A DNA stretch of 64,000 nucleotides from assembly GCA_016931115.1 (NCBI GenBank), contig JAFGFM010000010.1:1-64000 (forward strand). Direction: 5' to 3'. The notes under the pieces are model-generated. The model did not search any database. It was not told where the DNA came from and saw nothing but the letters and a program-made list of their open reading frames with translations. Shown here piece by piece: positions 8,592 through 18,412 of the stretch (position 1 is its first letter; each line of letters starts with the position of its first letter). A program made the translations under genes and the position numbers. Source of the stretch: Deltaproteobacteria bacterium. Its GTDB lineage: Bacteria; Desulfobacterota; DSM-4660; Desulfatiglandales; HGW-15.

Positions 8592-10070
8592 GTGGAACAT
8601 ATTGCAGTTGATATAGGCGCTTCAGGCGGAAGGCTCTTTTCAGGAAAGGTCATCTCAAATGGATCAGGCCCATACAGGCCCGTGAAAAAAATAGAGATTA
8701 GTGATGTCTACAGGTTTGATAATCGCATTATTGAGAGGGACGGGCAGTCACTCTGGGATATAGACCTCCTGTTTCACCATATTGTCAGGGGATTACATGA
8801 GGCATTTGACAGGGGATGCAAAAGGTGTACTGTAGGTATCGATACATGGGGCGTTGATTATGTGCTTATAGATCAAAGCTGTAACAGGGTATCGGATGTG
8901 TTTTCCTACCGTGACAGCCGCACACGTGCAGCCATGGATGCCTTCTTAAATATAATTCCCAGAGAGGTAATATACAGTAAAACAGGTATCCAGTTCTTAA
9001 GGTTCAACACCATATACCAGCTCTATAGCCATGACCAGGAGGTTTTGAAAAAGACGTGGAAGATCATGCTTATCCCGGATTACCTCTATTTCCTGTTTAC
9101 AGGTAAATGCCATAATGAAGTGACCAATGCCTCTACAACACAGCTTTTAAACCTGGATCAAAGGGATTTTGATGGTGATCTTCTTGCAACACTTGGCATC
9201 GAACGAGGCATGTTTGCAGATCTCATAAAGCCCGGCAGATATATTGGCCCGGTTAAACCGGGGCTCATGCAGAAATACAGCCTGCCCGAATGTGAATTTA
9301 TAACTGTTGCGACACATGATACCGGCTCTGCTGTTCTGGGCACACCATTATCAGGGGATAATTCGGTATATCTGAGCTGCGGCACATGGTCACTTATGGG
9401 TGTGGAGAATAACTCACCTGTTAATAGTAATGATGCGTTAAGACATAATTTTACCAATGAATGGGGGGCATCTGGTACATACAGGTTTTTAAAAAATCTA
9501 ACAGGGCTCTGGCTGGTCCAGGGGATGAAACGCGCTCTTCCCAATGGAATAGGCTATGCTGCTCTCATGAAAATGGCAGGAAATAGCAGGGGCTTTAGTT
9601 TTATAATAAACCCAAATGATGAGAGTTTTATGAACCCTCCTGACATGATAGAGACTATAAAGAAATATTGTAAGGAAACAGGTCAGGGTGCGCCTGATTC
9701 AGAGGCAGAGCTTATAAGATGCATTTTGGACAGCCTCTCTCTTTCATACCGACATACCATCGAGGAGATTGAGCATCTGACAGGGCGGAATATCAGTGTA
9801 ATTAATCTTACAGGAGGAGGCGTAAATAATACCCTCCTGTGCAGGCTGACATCGAATGTCACAGGAAAAAGACTTCTCGCAGGGCCAGTGGAGGCAACGA
9901 TTTTGGGCAACCTGATTATGCAGATGATCGCATCGGGTGAGATAGCGGATATATCAGAGGCAAGGGCCATGATAAAGGAATCCTTTGATCCGGTTGAGTA
10001 TCTCCCTCAAAAGATGGCTGATGCAGATGATGCCTTTAAAAGGTACAAGGAAAACATATTGAGAAGGTGA
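8592..10070 (+). CDS. rhaB: L-rhamnulokinase RhaB
   Basis: FGGY-family kinase that phosphorylates L-rhamnulose at C1 using ATP; cytoplasmic, second step of rhamnose catabolism. The N-terminal phosphate loop DIGASGGR, the sugar-binding stretch [15 protein letters not shown], the hinge GTWSLMG and the C-terminal LTGGGVNN are all visible and match rhamnulokinases better than xylulo- or glycerol kinases. Length 492 aa is normal. The start is GTG, with only a weak purine run in front. First of three adjacent rha genes, which settles the substrate. No transporter, mutarotase or RhaR/RhaS regulator is found in the window. Confidence 0.93.
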   Translation: MEHIAVDIGASGGRLFSGKVISNGSGPYRPVKKIEISDVYRFDNRIIERDGQSLWDIDLLFHHIVRGLHEAFDRGCKRCTVGIDTWGVDYVLIDQSCNRVSDVFSYRDSRTRAAMDAFLNIIPREVIYSKTGIQFLRFNTIYQLYSHDQEVLKKTWKIMLIPDYLYFLFTGKCHNEVTNASTTQLLNLDQRDFDGDLLATLGIERGMFADLIKPGRYIGPVKPGLMQKYSLPECEFITVATHDTGSAVLGTPLSGDNSVYLSCGTWSLMGVENNSPVNSNDALRHNFTNEWGASGTYRFLKNLTGLWLVQGMKRALPNGIGYAALMKMAGNSRGFSFIINPNDESFMNPPDMIETIKKYCKETGQGAPDSEAELIRCILDSLSLSYRHTIEEIEHLTGRNISVINLTGGGVNNTLLCRLTSNVTGKRLLAGPVEATILGNLIMQMIASGEIADISEARAMIKESFDPVEYLPQKMADADDAFKRYKENILRR

Positions 10071-10080
10071 TGGTGGCTTT

Positions 10081-11334
10081 ATGGCAGGAGCAGAAATCTA
10101 TAAACATGCAGTAGATATCTATGGCGAGACAGGTGTTGATGTTGAGGCGGCCATCAATACCCTTAAAAGGATCAGTATATCAATCCACTGCTGGCAGGGT
10201 GATGATGTCAGGGGATTTATATCAAAGGGTAGAACCCTTTCGGGCGGGATATCGGTCACAGGCAGTTATCCCGGGGCAGCAGGAAATGGTGATGAGCTCA
10301 GGATGGATATTGAGAGAGCCCTGAGATGTATACCCGGTAAACATAAAGTAAATCTCCATGCCATATATGCTGAGACAGATGGTAGCAGGGATATTGATGA
10401 ACTTGAGCCTGCCCATTTTAAGAACTGGGTAAGCTGGGCATCAGAAAATGGACTTGGGCTTGATTTCAACCCCACCTGTTTTTCACACCCCTTGTCAGAA
10501 GATGGGTTTACCCTGAGCCACCATGACAAAAATATAAGGGCATTCTGGATCATGCACTGCATTGCATCAAGAAAGATCGGTGAGTATCTGGGTAAGACCC
10601 TGAAACAGAGATGCATAGTCAATATATGGATACCTGATGGATACAAGGATATTCCCGCAGATAGACTGTCACCCAGAATAAGGTTAAAAGAGGCGCTCGA
10701 CAGGGTCTTTGATGAAAAGATAGACCCTGCATTTGTTTTAGACACCCTTGAAAGTAAACTATTCGGGATAGGCTCTGAAAGTTATGTTGTGGGATCACAT
10801 GAGTTCTACATGGGGTATGCCCTGAAAAATGGGAAGTCGCTCTGCCTTGATACCGGCCACTTCCACCCGACTGAAACAGTCTCAGGAAAAATATCCGCCA
10901 TCTCTCTTTTTTTTAATGAGATGCTTCTGCATGTGAGCCGCCCGGTTCGGTGGGACAGTGATCATGTCGTTATACTTGATGATGAACTCATGGAGATATC
11001 AAATGAGATCGTAAGAAATGATTTACTGGAGAGGGTTCATCTTGGTCTTGATTATTTTGATGCGAGCATAAACCGTATAGCTGCGTGGGTCATAGGTTCA
11101 CGCAATCTCCTTAAAGGCCTGCTTCATGCCCTTACAATGCCCCATGGCATGTTAAAAAAATTTGAACAGGAAAGGGACTATACGGGAAGGCTTGCCCTTC
11201 TTGAGGAGATAAAGACATACCCATTTGCTTTCATATGGGATCATTACTGTGAGGTGATGGGCGTACCTGTACGCGGTGCATGGTTAAAGGAAATCAGGGA
11301 ATATGAAAACAAGGTTCTGCTGAAAAGAGGCTGA
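10081..11334 (+). CDS. rhaA: L-rhamnose isomerase RhaA
   Basis: Converts L-rhamnose to L-rhamnulose, first step of the pathway; a Mn-dependent TIM-barrel enzyme. The sequence shows the family segments [13 protein letters not shown] near residue 35, HAIYAE (about 98), [33 protein letters not shown] and [11 protein letters not shown], the last two carrying metal-site acidic and His residues, plus RWDSDHV. Length 417 aa fits. It begins 10 bases after the rhaB stop with GGTGATGG upstream, so both are clearly co-transcribed. Confidence 0.96.
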   Translation: MAGAEIYKHAVDIYGETGVDVEAAINTLKRISISIHCWQGDDVRGFISKGRTLSGGISVTGSYPGAAGNGDELRMDIERALRCIPGKHKVNLHAIYAETDGSRDIDELEPAHFKNWVSWASENGLGLDFNPTCFSHPLSEDGFTLSHHDKNIRAFWIMHCIASRKIGEYLGKTLKQRCIVNIWIPDGYKDIPADRLSPRIRLKEALDRVFDEKIDPAFVLDTLESKLFGIGSESYVVGSHEFYMGYALKNGKSLCLDTGHFHPTETVSGKISAISLFFNEMLLHVSRPVRWDSDHVVILDDELMEISNEIVRNDLLERVHLGLDYFDASINRIAAWVIGSRNLLKGLLHALTMPHGMLKKFEQERDYTGRLALLEEIKTYPFAFIWDHYCEVMGVPVRGAWLKEIREYENKVLLKRG

Positions 11335-11372
11335 TGATAAGCCTTCAGTTATGAACCGGTAAGGAGTTTAAA

Positions 11373-12209
11373 ATGAGCAGAGCAAAGGTATATGAAGATT
11401 TTGGTAAATCGGTTTTTATTGAAGAGATGCTTGAGGCAGCAAGGCTCATGTCTGAAAGAGGGTGGGCTGAAAGAAACGCCGGCAATATGAGCTGCATCAT
11501 CCCTGGCTCTGATGCTGCCAGGTATTTTGACCCGGATCAGGTAAAAAGGGCTTTCAAGCTTGATCTCAATATAAAAGAGCTTTCAGGCATGTTCTTTCTT
11601 ATTACGGCTACAGGGTCATACTTTAGAAAGCTTAAAATTGACCCGGCTAAAGGGCTGGGCGTTGTAAGGGTATCACTGGACGGTAACAGGCTTGAGCTTT
11701 TATGGGGTTTTGAAAATGGTGCCGCTCCTACAAGCGAGATGCGCATGCATTTTATGGGGCATATAGTACGCCTTAAAAAAGACCCGAATCACAAGGTGAT
11801 CCTCCATACCCATGCAACCAACACGATAGTAATGTCAATTAATGGCGCCCTTGATGAAAAGGCATTTACACGTGCCCTGTGGCGCATGCATTCTGAGTGT
11901 GTTGTTGTATTTCCTGAAGGTGTTGGCCTTGTCCCGTGGATGGTCCCTGGTACGCAGGAAATAAGCGCTGCAACCGCTCAAAAACTTGAAGATTTCAGGC
12001 TTATTATATGGCCTCTGCATGGCATTATAGGCACAGGCTCTTCAATTGATGAGGCAATGGGGCTTATTGAGACGGTTGAAAAGACCGCTGAAATCTATAT
12101 AAAAAGCATGGGGCTTACTGAATTACCTCAATTTTTAACCGATAAGCAGGTGCTTGATACAGCTGCCCGCTTCGATCTAAAACCTAAGCAGGGGATACTG
12201 GAATTATAG
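11373..12209 (+). CDS. rhaD: Rhamnulose-1-phosphate aldolase RhaD
   Basis: Class II zinc aldolase that splits rhamnulose-1-phosphate into DHAP and L-lactaldehyde. Visible landmarks: ERNAGNMS phosphate-binding loop (about 33-40), TSEMRMHF with the catalytic Glu, the zinc pair HTHAT (about residue 145), and the third zinc His in WPLHGIIGTG. Length 278 aa is standard. RBS AAGGAG at 11361-11366 lies 7 bases before the ATG. Last gene of the rha run and convergent with a histidine kinase gene. A lactaldehyde-processing enzyme is not in the window. Confidence 0.94.
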   Translation: MSRAKVYEDFGKSVFIEEMLEAARLMSERGWAERNAGNMSCIIPGSDAARYFDPDQVKRAFKLDLNIKELSGMFFLITATGSYFRKLKIDPAKGLGVVRVSLDGNRLELLWGFENGAAPTSEMRMHFMGHIVRLKKDPNHKVILHTHATNTIVMSINGALDEKAFTRALWRMHSECVVVFPEGVGLVPWMVPGTQEISAATAQKLEDFRLIIWPLHGIIGTGSSIDEAMGLIETVEKTAEIYIKSMGLTELPQFLTDKQVLDTAARFDLKPKQGILEL

Positions 12210-12218
12210 TGTAGAGCC

Positions 12219-14045
12219 TTATTCAGGAGGGGTGTATAGAGGCAGCTTGAGGGTGATCACTGTAATATTTTCTTTGTCTGCACTGATATCTATAAAGCCC
12301 TTTAAGAGCCGTATGATCCTGTGGGTGATATAAAAGCCCCTCCCCTTTGCCTCTCCCTCCAGTAATTGCATGCGTATATCCTCAGGTATGGAGCCTGTGT
12401 TTTTCACCTCAATGCAGGCGTAGCCGTTCTCTTCATATGTCTTTATGCCGAGTCTTCCTCCCTGGATGGGTATTGCCTTTGTCGCATTGTTTAAAAGGTT
12501 GTCAATCACCCTTTCAAGAAACAGGGGGTAGCAGTAGATTACAAGGTTCTCATTAAAAGGCCCCTGCTCTAGGGTGATATTCTGTCTGAGCTTTTCCCTT
12601 ATAACCTCCTCGTTTATTTCGAACCTGCGTTTCAGTACCTGTGTGACATTCACCGGCTGTTCTTTACCCACATGGGAGAGACTCATTGCCATCTCCTGCA
12701 TTCGGCTTGTCTCTTCCATCAGTATCTGGACATATTTTGTTATCCTGCTTTCATCTTCCGGGGCGCACTCTTTTTCAAGCAGGCTGTGGAGCCTTCTTGC
12801 AAAACCGGCAGTGGCAATGGCAGGGTTTTTAAAATCATGCAGTATATCGTCGAGACGCTCCATCCTCTGCGCCTTCATCAGCTCCCTTCCAAGAAAAAGG
12901 AATATCTCTATCTCCTCCGGGCTGTACCCCCTTCTCTGGTCAACCGCGTCCACGGTAATAAAATGTGTTACAAAATCGCCTGACCTCATTGGGATATAGA
13001 GGATAGAGTTGATGTTCCTGAGTGATGAAAGACTCTTTGTATTTGGCGATACCAGGCTGCTCCTCTGAGGGTCTGTGACAAGCACATAGGATGATGTAAT
13101 TATTTCATAGGGGGTATCATTTTCAGGATATTTAAGGCCCAGTACCACCTCAAAGGAGGGCTCACTCTCAACAGGGAAGCTCTTGCCTATGCCGTGTAAT
13201 GATAATGAGTCAGGATACCCTGCCTCAAGTACTACATTTTTCATATCATCTGTTACTGAAAAGAGGGCACAGCTCTGAAGGTTGATGATATCTGCAAGTT
13301 CAGGGATCAGCCGGTTAAAGATATCCTTCATCTTGACCCCTTCCAGTTTCCCCATCCTTGTAAATATCTGTTTAAGGATGGTCTCTTTCTTTTCATTCAT
13401 CCTCTGCATGGTAAGTATCTTTTTTCGTGCAATAACAAACCCGAGCCTCTGGGACATGAGTGTTGCCACCTGCGCCTCCAGTGGCGCAAAGATGCGCTCT
13501 TTCTGGGCATAGTAGATCTGGATCACCCCTGTGGTATTTCTTTCGTGTGGGAAGAACCTTGGTATCTCAAAGGGGATTGCCATAAGGGAATTTACCCCTT
13601 TCCTTTCAACAATGGTCTTGTCTGTATAAAGCTTTTCCCTGAGTATGTCAGATACAATAAATGGTTTCCCGGTGGTTATTGCCCTGCCTGCCACGCTGCC
13701 TTCAATCGTTATCTGGCTTGGTCTTGTCTCCTCTTCAGAGGGGTATGAACCATATGAAAGCATCTGGGATGTGCCAGGGTCATATATCCTCACAGATGCC
13801 ATGACCGCATTAAGCGATTCAACGAGCCTTTTTGCAATAAGTTCAAGTATCTCCCTTTCTGACTGACCCGGGTCAATCATTATGATGGAGTCTACAAGAT
13901 TGGTGATCTTTTTTATGAAATCGGGAAGGAGATTTTTAGCGATCCATTCGGTCAGATTAACCCAGAAAAGGTCACCCTCCGGGACCGCCTTAGCCCAGGC
14001 CTGTTTTTTAATCAGCTCTATGTGGCTTTCTGAGATGCCAAACAT
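12219..14045 (-). CDS. GAF-domain sensor histidine kinase
   Basis: Soluble hybrid-free sensor kinase, 608 aa, with no membrane helix. After about 70 helical residues comes a first GAF domain (about 70-215) and a second GAF-like domain (about 240-400). The dimerisation/phosphoacceptor helix carries the H-box variant ILHDFKNPA near residue 410. The ATPase domain has the N-box VIDNLLNNATKAI but weak G boxes (VKNTGSIPED, then GEAKGRGFYIT), a pattern shared by several GAF kinases in this group. No response regulator is adjacent, so its partner is unknown. It is convergent with rhaD. Confidence 0.88.
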   Translation of the reverse strand: MFGISESHIELIKKQAWAKAVPEGDLFWVNLTEWIAKNLLPDFIKKITNLVDSIIMIDPGQSEREILELIAKRLVESLNAVMASVRIYDPGTSQMLSYGSYPSEEETRPSQITIEGSVAGRAITTGKPFIVSDILREKLYTDKTIVERKGVNSLMAIPFEIPRFFPHERNTTGVIQIYYAQKERIFAPLEAQVATLMSQRLGFVIARKKILTMQRMNEKKETILKQIFTRMGKLEGVKMKDIFNRLIPELADIINLQSCALFSVTDDMKNVVLEAGYPDSLSLHGIGKSFPVESEPSFEVVLGLKYPENDTPYEIITSSYVLVTDPQRSSLVSPNTKSLSSLRNINSILYIPMRSGDFVTHFITVDAVDQRRGYSPEEIEIFLFLGRELMKAQRMERLDDILHDFKNPAIATAGFARRLHSLLEKECAPEDESRITKYVQILMEETSRMQEMAMSLSHVGKEQPVNVTQVLKRRFEINEEVIREKLRQNITLEQGPFNENLVIYCYPLFLERVIDNLLNNATKAIPIQGGRLGIKTYEENGYACIEVKNTGSIPEDIRMQLLEGEAKGRGFYITHRIIRLLKGFIDISADKENITVITLKLPLYTPPE

Positions 14046-14083
14046 ATTATGCGCCCCGGTGAGTGTTTTATAATAAATGCATT

Positions 14084-15394
14084 TTATCTTTCCAGGTCAA
14101 TAATGCCCTTATAGATAATATCAAAAAGTTCTTTGATATCTTCCTTTTCCAAACATGAAAATGCTATTCTCAGATCGGTCTTGCCGATGGATATTGTCCC
14201 GACACCGTATTTATCCAGTATATGAACCCTGAGCACCTCAGCGTCAACGGTCTTGAGTTTCAGGCACATGAAGTACCCGGAGTTAAATGGATAAACGTCC
14301 CAGACTTTATCATATTTTTTATCGGAAAGCACTTTTTTAACTTCATTTGCCCTTTCTTTCATGATCCCGAATTTAACTTCGCTTTCCCTGCCAAAGGTTT
14401 CCGAGGCAAGGGATTTTGCAACTATTGTCTGACTCAGGTGCGAGACATTGGATATATTCCCCCTCACATCCCCTGCGGTCTTTCTTTCAAGGGCGTCATA
14501 AAAGAGGACAGTGTCCCCATCTATGGTAGCCCCGTATGTGATAAAACCCACCCTCAGGCCCCATACAAATATCTCCTTTGTTGCCCCGTCAAGCTTGATG
14601 GTAAAAAGCCTCGGGTGTCTCCCGATCAGGTGGCTGAAGATCGATTCCTTCATGACATTGTCTTCAAAAAAGAGGCCGAAATAGGCATCATCAGTTACAG
14701 CTACTACATTTGTGCCCTTTTCTGCTGCTTCAGTCAGTATATCCGATATCTTTATACCCTCTTCATTTGTTATGCTGTAGCCAGTCGGATTATTAGGGAA
14801 GTTAAGCAGTACCATGAGCTTTTTTGCAGTTTTTGCCTGTTCCTCAATGCATTTTTTAAGCCCCTCAGTATTAAACCCTCCCTCGCTGTTAAAGAGGGGG
14901 TATTTAATTATTTTCCCGCCGTTTCTTGTCTCAAAGATCATGCTGTAATTGCCCCAGTTTTTATCCGGGATAATGATTATATCATCTTTATCAACCCACA
15001 TGTCTGCAACAACAGAGAGGCCATGGGTGATTGCATTTGTAACAACAGGAAGGCTGATCTTTTTATCCCTTAGAGGCGGGTTTTTATCAAGGATGTAATC
15101 CTTCCATGCCTTTCTCAGGCCTGCTGTTCCATAAGAGGGGGCATAGGTAAGGGATTCTTCAGGGCTGATGTTGCCTATAATCGACATTACTGATGAGAGG
15201 TACATGGTCTTACCCTTTTCAGTTGCCATGCCAATGGTTGCATTATATTTATGCGCCTTTGCCTTTGCCTCTGCGCTTTGTGTAAGTATCCCTTTCGGGA
15301 AATAGAGAGATTTACCAACATTCGAAAGCATATCAAATATATGCGGATTAGCCTTTTGAATAATTTCATTCAGTTCAATTGCGAGCGGATTCAT
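14084..15394 (-). CDS. PLP-dependent class I/II aminotransferase
   Basis: Fold-type I aminotransferase, 436 aa, cytoplasmic. Visible: TYAPSYGTAGLRKAW (PLP phosphate-binding region, about 85-100), LLNFPNNPTGYS with the conserved Asn-Pro-Thr-Gly (about 200-210), the DDAYFG segment with the PLP-pyridine Asp and Tyr, and the Schiff-base Lys in KLDGATKE (about residue 275), then the phosphate Arg in WGLRVGF. The family includes aspartate and alanine aminotransferases; substrate cannot be told from sequence alone. It is monocistronic, divergent from the crotonase gene across a 289-bp gap. Confidence 0.9.
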   Translation of the reverse strand: MNPLAIELNEIIQKANPHIFDMLSNVGKSLYFPKGILTQSAEAKAKAHKYNATIGMATEKGKTMYLSSVMSIIGNISPEESLTYAPSYGTAGLRKAWKDYILDKNPPLRDKKISLPVVTNAITHGLSVVADMWVDKDDIIIIPDKNWGNYSMIFETRNGGKIIKYPLFNSEGGFNTEGLKKCIEEQAKTAKKLMVLLNFPNNPTGYSITNEEGIKISDILTEAAEKGTNVVAVTDDAYFGLFFEDNVMKESIFSHLIGRHPRLFTIKLDGATKEIFVWGLRVGFITYGATIDGDTVLFYDALERKTAGDVRGNISNVSHLSQTIVAKSLASETFGRESEVKFGIMKERANEVKKVLSDKKYDKVWDVYPFNSGYFMCLKLKTVDAEVLRVHILDKYGVGTISIGKTDLRIAFSCLEKEDIKELFDIIYKGIIDLER

Positions 15395-15514
15395 ATTTTA
15401 CTCCAATAAATTAGTATAACAACAGGTGCTGTAAGAAGACCTTTAACGCCTAACTAGCCGGTGTATAATGAAAATGTCAAGAAAATTCATTTGGTTATTC
15501 GGGACTGAAATAAC

Positions 15515-15542
15515 TTGACTTGGAAATGTACATCTTTATATA
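15515..15542 (+). promoter_or_regulatory. Sigma70-type promoter upstream of the crotonase gene
   Basis: TTGACT at 15515-15520, a 16-bp spacer, then TATATA at 15537-15542. It lies 141 bases before the ATG of the enoyl-CoA hydratase gene, on the same strand. Sequence match only. Confidence 0.45.
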
Positions 15543-15683
15543 TTCACACGTAACCTTAACCCTGCCTGTGCGGGTTAAATCAGGGGCATATTTTATATTG
15601 TAAATACAGAAGGTTCAAGAATAGATTTGGTAAAAATTTCATACCATTCTTTTTTTTATCACTAACCACATAAGGAGCTAAAA

Positions 15684-16472
15684 ATGAATTACAATAATAT
15701 CCTTTTCAGCGTTGAAGGCAGTGTCGCAGTAATAAAATTTAACAGGCCACAGGCCCTTAATGCCATTAATCCTGATGTGCTGAAAGATGTAAACGCTGCA
15801 CTGGATGAAATAGTTAAAAATCCTTTAGTCAAGGTGCTTGTATTTACCGGAGAGGGGGATAAAGCATTTGTGGCAGGGGCAGATATTAAACATATGGTAA
15901 CCCTGACCCCTCTTCAGGCAAGGGAGTTTGGCAGGGTAGGACAGGAGCTGCTTTTCCGCATAGAGCAGTTTCCCATGCCTGTAATCGCCTGTGTAAACGG
16001 TTTTGCCCTTGGCGGTGGCTGTGAGATAGCAATGTCATGTGACTTTATATATGCCTCCGAGAAGGCCAGGTTTGGTCAGCCTGAGATAAACCTCGGGGTA
16101 ATACCTGGCTTTGGCGGTACACAGAGGTTAGGCAGGCGCGTGGGTAACAGCATGGCAAAGGAGCTCTGCATGACAGGCGCGATAATCAAGGCGGATGAGG
16201 CAAAGAATATTGGTCTGATTAACAGGGTGTTTCCTGCTGAAACCCTGTGGGAGGAGACCATGAGGACCGCAAATCTTATTGCATCAAAGGGAAAGACAGC
16301 CCTTAAGGGTATCAAAGACTGTATTGACAGGGGTTCTGACATGGATCTGATCAATGGGTGCAGGATGGAATCAGATGCATTTGCTCTTATATTCACAAGC
16401 CCTGACCAGAAAGAGGGTATGTCTGCCTTCCTTGAAAAGAGGACACCGGAATTCAAGGGTGATCTTTATTAA
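15684..16472 (+). CDS. Enoyl-CoA hydratase/crotonase family protein
   Basis: Crotonase-fold enzyme hydrating a 2-enoyl-CoA (for example crotonyl-CoA) to the 3-hydroxyacyl-CoA in beta-oxidation or butyrate metabolism. The oxyanion-hole and CoA regions are clear: AGADIKHM (about 64-71), NGFALGGGCEIAMSCDF with the first catalytic Glu, and PEINLGVIPGFGGTQRL with the second Glu. Length 262 aa is typical of short-chain enoyl-CoA hydratases. AAGGAG at 15672-15677 precedes the ATG. The meaB gene follows after 8 bases, so the pair forms an operon linking acyl-CoA degradation to B12-dependent chemistry. Confidence 0.92.
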   Translation: MNYNNILFSVEGSVAVIKFNRPQALNAINPDVLKDVNAALDEIVKNPLVKVLVFTGEGDKAFVAGADIKHMVTLTPLQAREFGRVGQELLFRIEQFPMPVIACVNGFALGGGCEIAMSCDFIYASEKARFGQPEINLGVIPGFGGTQRLGRRVGNSMAKELCMTGAIIKADEAKNIGLINRVFPAETLWEETMRTANLIASKGKTALKGIKDCIDRGSDMDLINGCRMESDAFALIFTSPDQKEGMSAFLEKRTPEFKGDLY

Positions 16473-16480
16473 TATTTTAT

Positions 16481-17467
16481 ATGTCTGATATAGCAGAAAA
16501 GGTGCTTTCCGGCGATATCAGGGCAGCAGCCAGGCTCATAAGTGATATCGATAATGGCGTTCATGGGGTTCGTGAGGTGCTGAAAGAGTTGTACCCTCAT
16601 ACGGGCAATGCATATGTCATAGGCATCACAGGCGCCCCGGGCGTTGGGAAAAGCACCCTTGTTGACAGGTTGATAGAAAACTTAAGGAAAAGAGACAAAA
16701 AGGTCGGTGTCATAGCAATCGACCCCACGAGCCCGTTCAGCGGTGGGGCAATATTAGGCGACAGGATCAGGATGCAGCGACACAGCAGTGACAAAGAGGT
16801 CTTCATCAGGTCGCTTGCCACAAGGGGCCATTTTGGCGGCTTAACATTATCCACACGCGGTGCGATTGATGTAATGGATGCAATGGGCAAGGAGTATATC
16901 ATTGTTGAGACCGTGGGCGTTGGTCAGGATGAGGTTGATATAGTCAAAAAGGCCCATACCACTGTGATCGTGCTTATCCCCGGCATGGGTGATGATATAC
17001 AGGCCATCAAGGCCGGGATACTGGAGGCAGGCGATATCTTTGTGATCAATAAGGCTGATAGAGAAGGTACTGAAAGGACCATATCAGATCTTATGGTCAT
17101 GCTGGATATGGGCATGAGTAATGGCGATGAGGTGAAATGGCATCCGCCTGTAATCAGGACAATTGCACCGGAAGGAAAAGGTATAGAAGAGGTTATCTCA
17201 GAGATAGAAAGGCACAGGAGCTTTATAATTCAAAAGAGGGGGGATATTAACCTCAGGAGGACAGAATCAGGGGCAAGGGAAGAGCTCCTTGAAATGATAA
17301 AGGGCCGTATCATGGAAGATGTGATTGGCAGATTTGAAGAGGACGATGCATTTAACAGGGCTGTTGAGTCTATAAGAAGCGGCGGGAGAGACCCTTATAC
17401 TGTTTCAGATGATATTATCCGCAGCCATCTTTTTCGGCTTTACCTACAGGATGATCAGCAGATCTAA
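16481..17467 (+). CDS. meaB: Methylmalonyl-CoA mutase-associated GTPase MeaB
   Basis: G3E-family P-loop GTPase (ArgK/MeaB) that loads and protects the adenosylcobalamin cofactor of methylmalonyl-CoA mutase or a related acyl-CoA mutase. Walker A GAPGVGKST is near residue 50; other G motifs and family blocks are IDPTSPFSGGAILGDR, RSLATRGHFGGL, VETVGVGQDE and NKADREG. Length 328 aa is normal. It is downstream of the crotonase gene in the same operon. The mutase itself is not in the window; a B12-dependent ribonucleotide reductase at 56.6 kb confirms use of adenosylcobalamin in the cell. Confidence 0.95.
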   Translation: MSDIAEKVLSGDIRAAARLISDIDNGVHGVREVLKELYPHTGNAYVIGITGAPGVGKSTLVDRLIENLRKRDKKVGVIAIDPTSPFSGGAILGDRIRMQRHSSDKEVFIRSLATRGHFGGLTLSTRGAIDVMDAMGKEYIIVETVGVGQDEVDIVKKAHTTVIVLIPGMGDDIQAIKAGILEAGDIFVINKADREGTERTISDLMVMLDMGMSNGDEVKWHPPVIRTIAPEGKGIEEVISEIERHRSFIIQKRGDINLRRTESGAREELLEMIKGRIMEDVIGRFEEDDAFNRAVESIRSGGRDPYTVSDDIIRSHLFRLYLQDDQQI

Positions 17468-17500
17468 AAACAAAGAAACTAATGATGAATAACAGATAAA

Positions 17501-18412
17501 ATGTATGATTTTTTCAGTCCATACAGGGAGATCATCCCTGATTTTAATAGTTTTATCGATAGCCTCAACAGGCCAGCGCCAATACATTTAAGGGTAAACC
17601 GCATAAAGGCGGAACCTGAAAAAGTTGTTCAGATTCTTGAAGAGCGGGGCATTACTTTAAAACCTATGGGTGATGAGGGGAAAAGGTTTTTTGAGGCCTC
17701 TAACCTTAAATCATCGGGGAATCTGCCGGAATATTTTTCAGGTTATATACATCCCCAGGCACTTTCCTCCTGCCTTGCCTCAATGGTGCTTGCACCTCAC
17801 AGGGAGTGCCTCGTGCTTGACATGTGTTCGGCACCTGGTGGGAAAACCGCCCACATGGCTGATATCATGGGGAACAGCGGTCTGATAATAGCAAACGAGC
17901 TTTACCCCACAAGGCACATACCATTAGGCCATACCCTTACAAGGCTGGGTGTATTGAATGTTATTTACACGGAGTATCAGGCCCAGGAGTTTCCCCTTAA
18001 ACAGCGGTTTGATTTTATTATGGCTGATGTACCATGTTCCGGCGAGGGGAGGATCAGAAAACAGGATGAATCATCAAACAGCTATCCATCAAAACCTCAT
18101 CCAGGCGACAAACTCCTGGATCTGCAGAAAAAGATGATCCTAAGGGGTTTTGATCTCCTTAAAGATGGCGGGACAATGCTTTATTCCACATGCACATATA
18201 ACCCGCTTGAAAATGAAGGGGCAGTCCAGTTCTTGCTTAATAACAGGGATGCTGAACTCCTTCCAATAGATATCACCTTTCCCCATATGAATGGGCTCAC
18301 AGAATTTAATGGTGTTTCCTATGACAGACAACTTTACCGCGCAGCAAGGTTCTACCCTCACCATCTCAACTCGGTGGGATTCTTCATGGCCAGGATTGGC
18401 AAAAGAGGATGA
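17501..18412 (+). CDS. RsmB/NOP2/Sun-family RNA cytosine-C5 methyltransferase
   Basis: SAM-dependent m5C methyltransferase acting on rRNA or tRNA. The SAM loop CSAPGGKTAHMA (about 109-120), the first catalytic motif DVPCSGEG (Pro-Cys) and the second, STCTYNPLENEG (Thr-Cys), are intact. The N-terminal region has the family's LRVNRIK segment. At 303 aa it is short and lacks a C-terminal RNA-binding domain, and it ends naturally in FFMARIGKRG. The next gene overlaps its 3' end in another frame and looks like the missing RNA-binding part. Target base unknown. Confidence 0.92.
   Translation: MYDFFSPYREIIPDFNSFIDSLNRPAPIHLRVNRIKAEPEKVVQILEERGITLKPMGDEGKRFFEASNLKSSGNLPEYFSGYIHPQALSSCLASMVLAPHRECLVLDMCSAPGGKTAHMADIMGNSGLIIANELYPTRHIPLGHTLTRLGVLNVIYTEYQAQEFPLKQRFDFIMADVPCSGEGRIRKQDESSNSYPSKPHPGDKLLDLQKKMILRGFDLLKDGGTMLYSTCTYNPLENEGAVQFLLNNRDAELLPIDITFPHMNGLTEFNGVSYDRQLYRAARFYPHHLNSVGFFMARIGKRG

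Noticed and set aside
12574-12999. Plus-strand ORFs opposite the GAF kinase
   Set aside because: They are hydrophobic shadows of the kinase's coding strand with no ribosome sites.
14222-15073. 283-aa plus-strand ORF opposite the aminotransferase
   Set aside because: It is the antisense of a well-supported gene and shows no family motif of its own.
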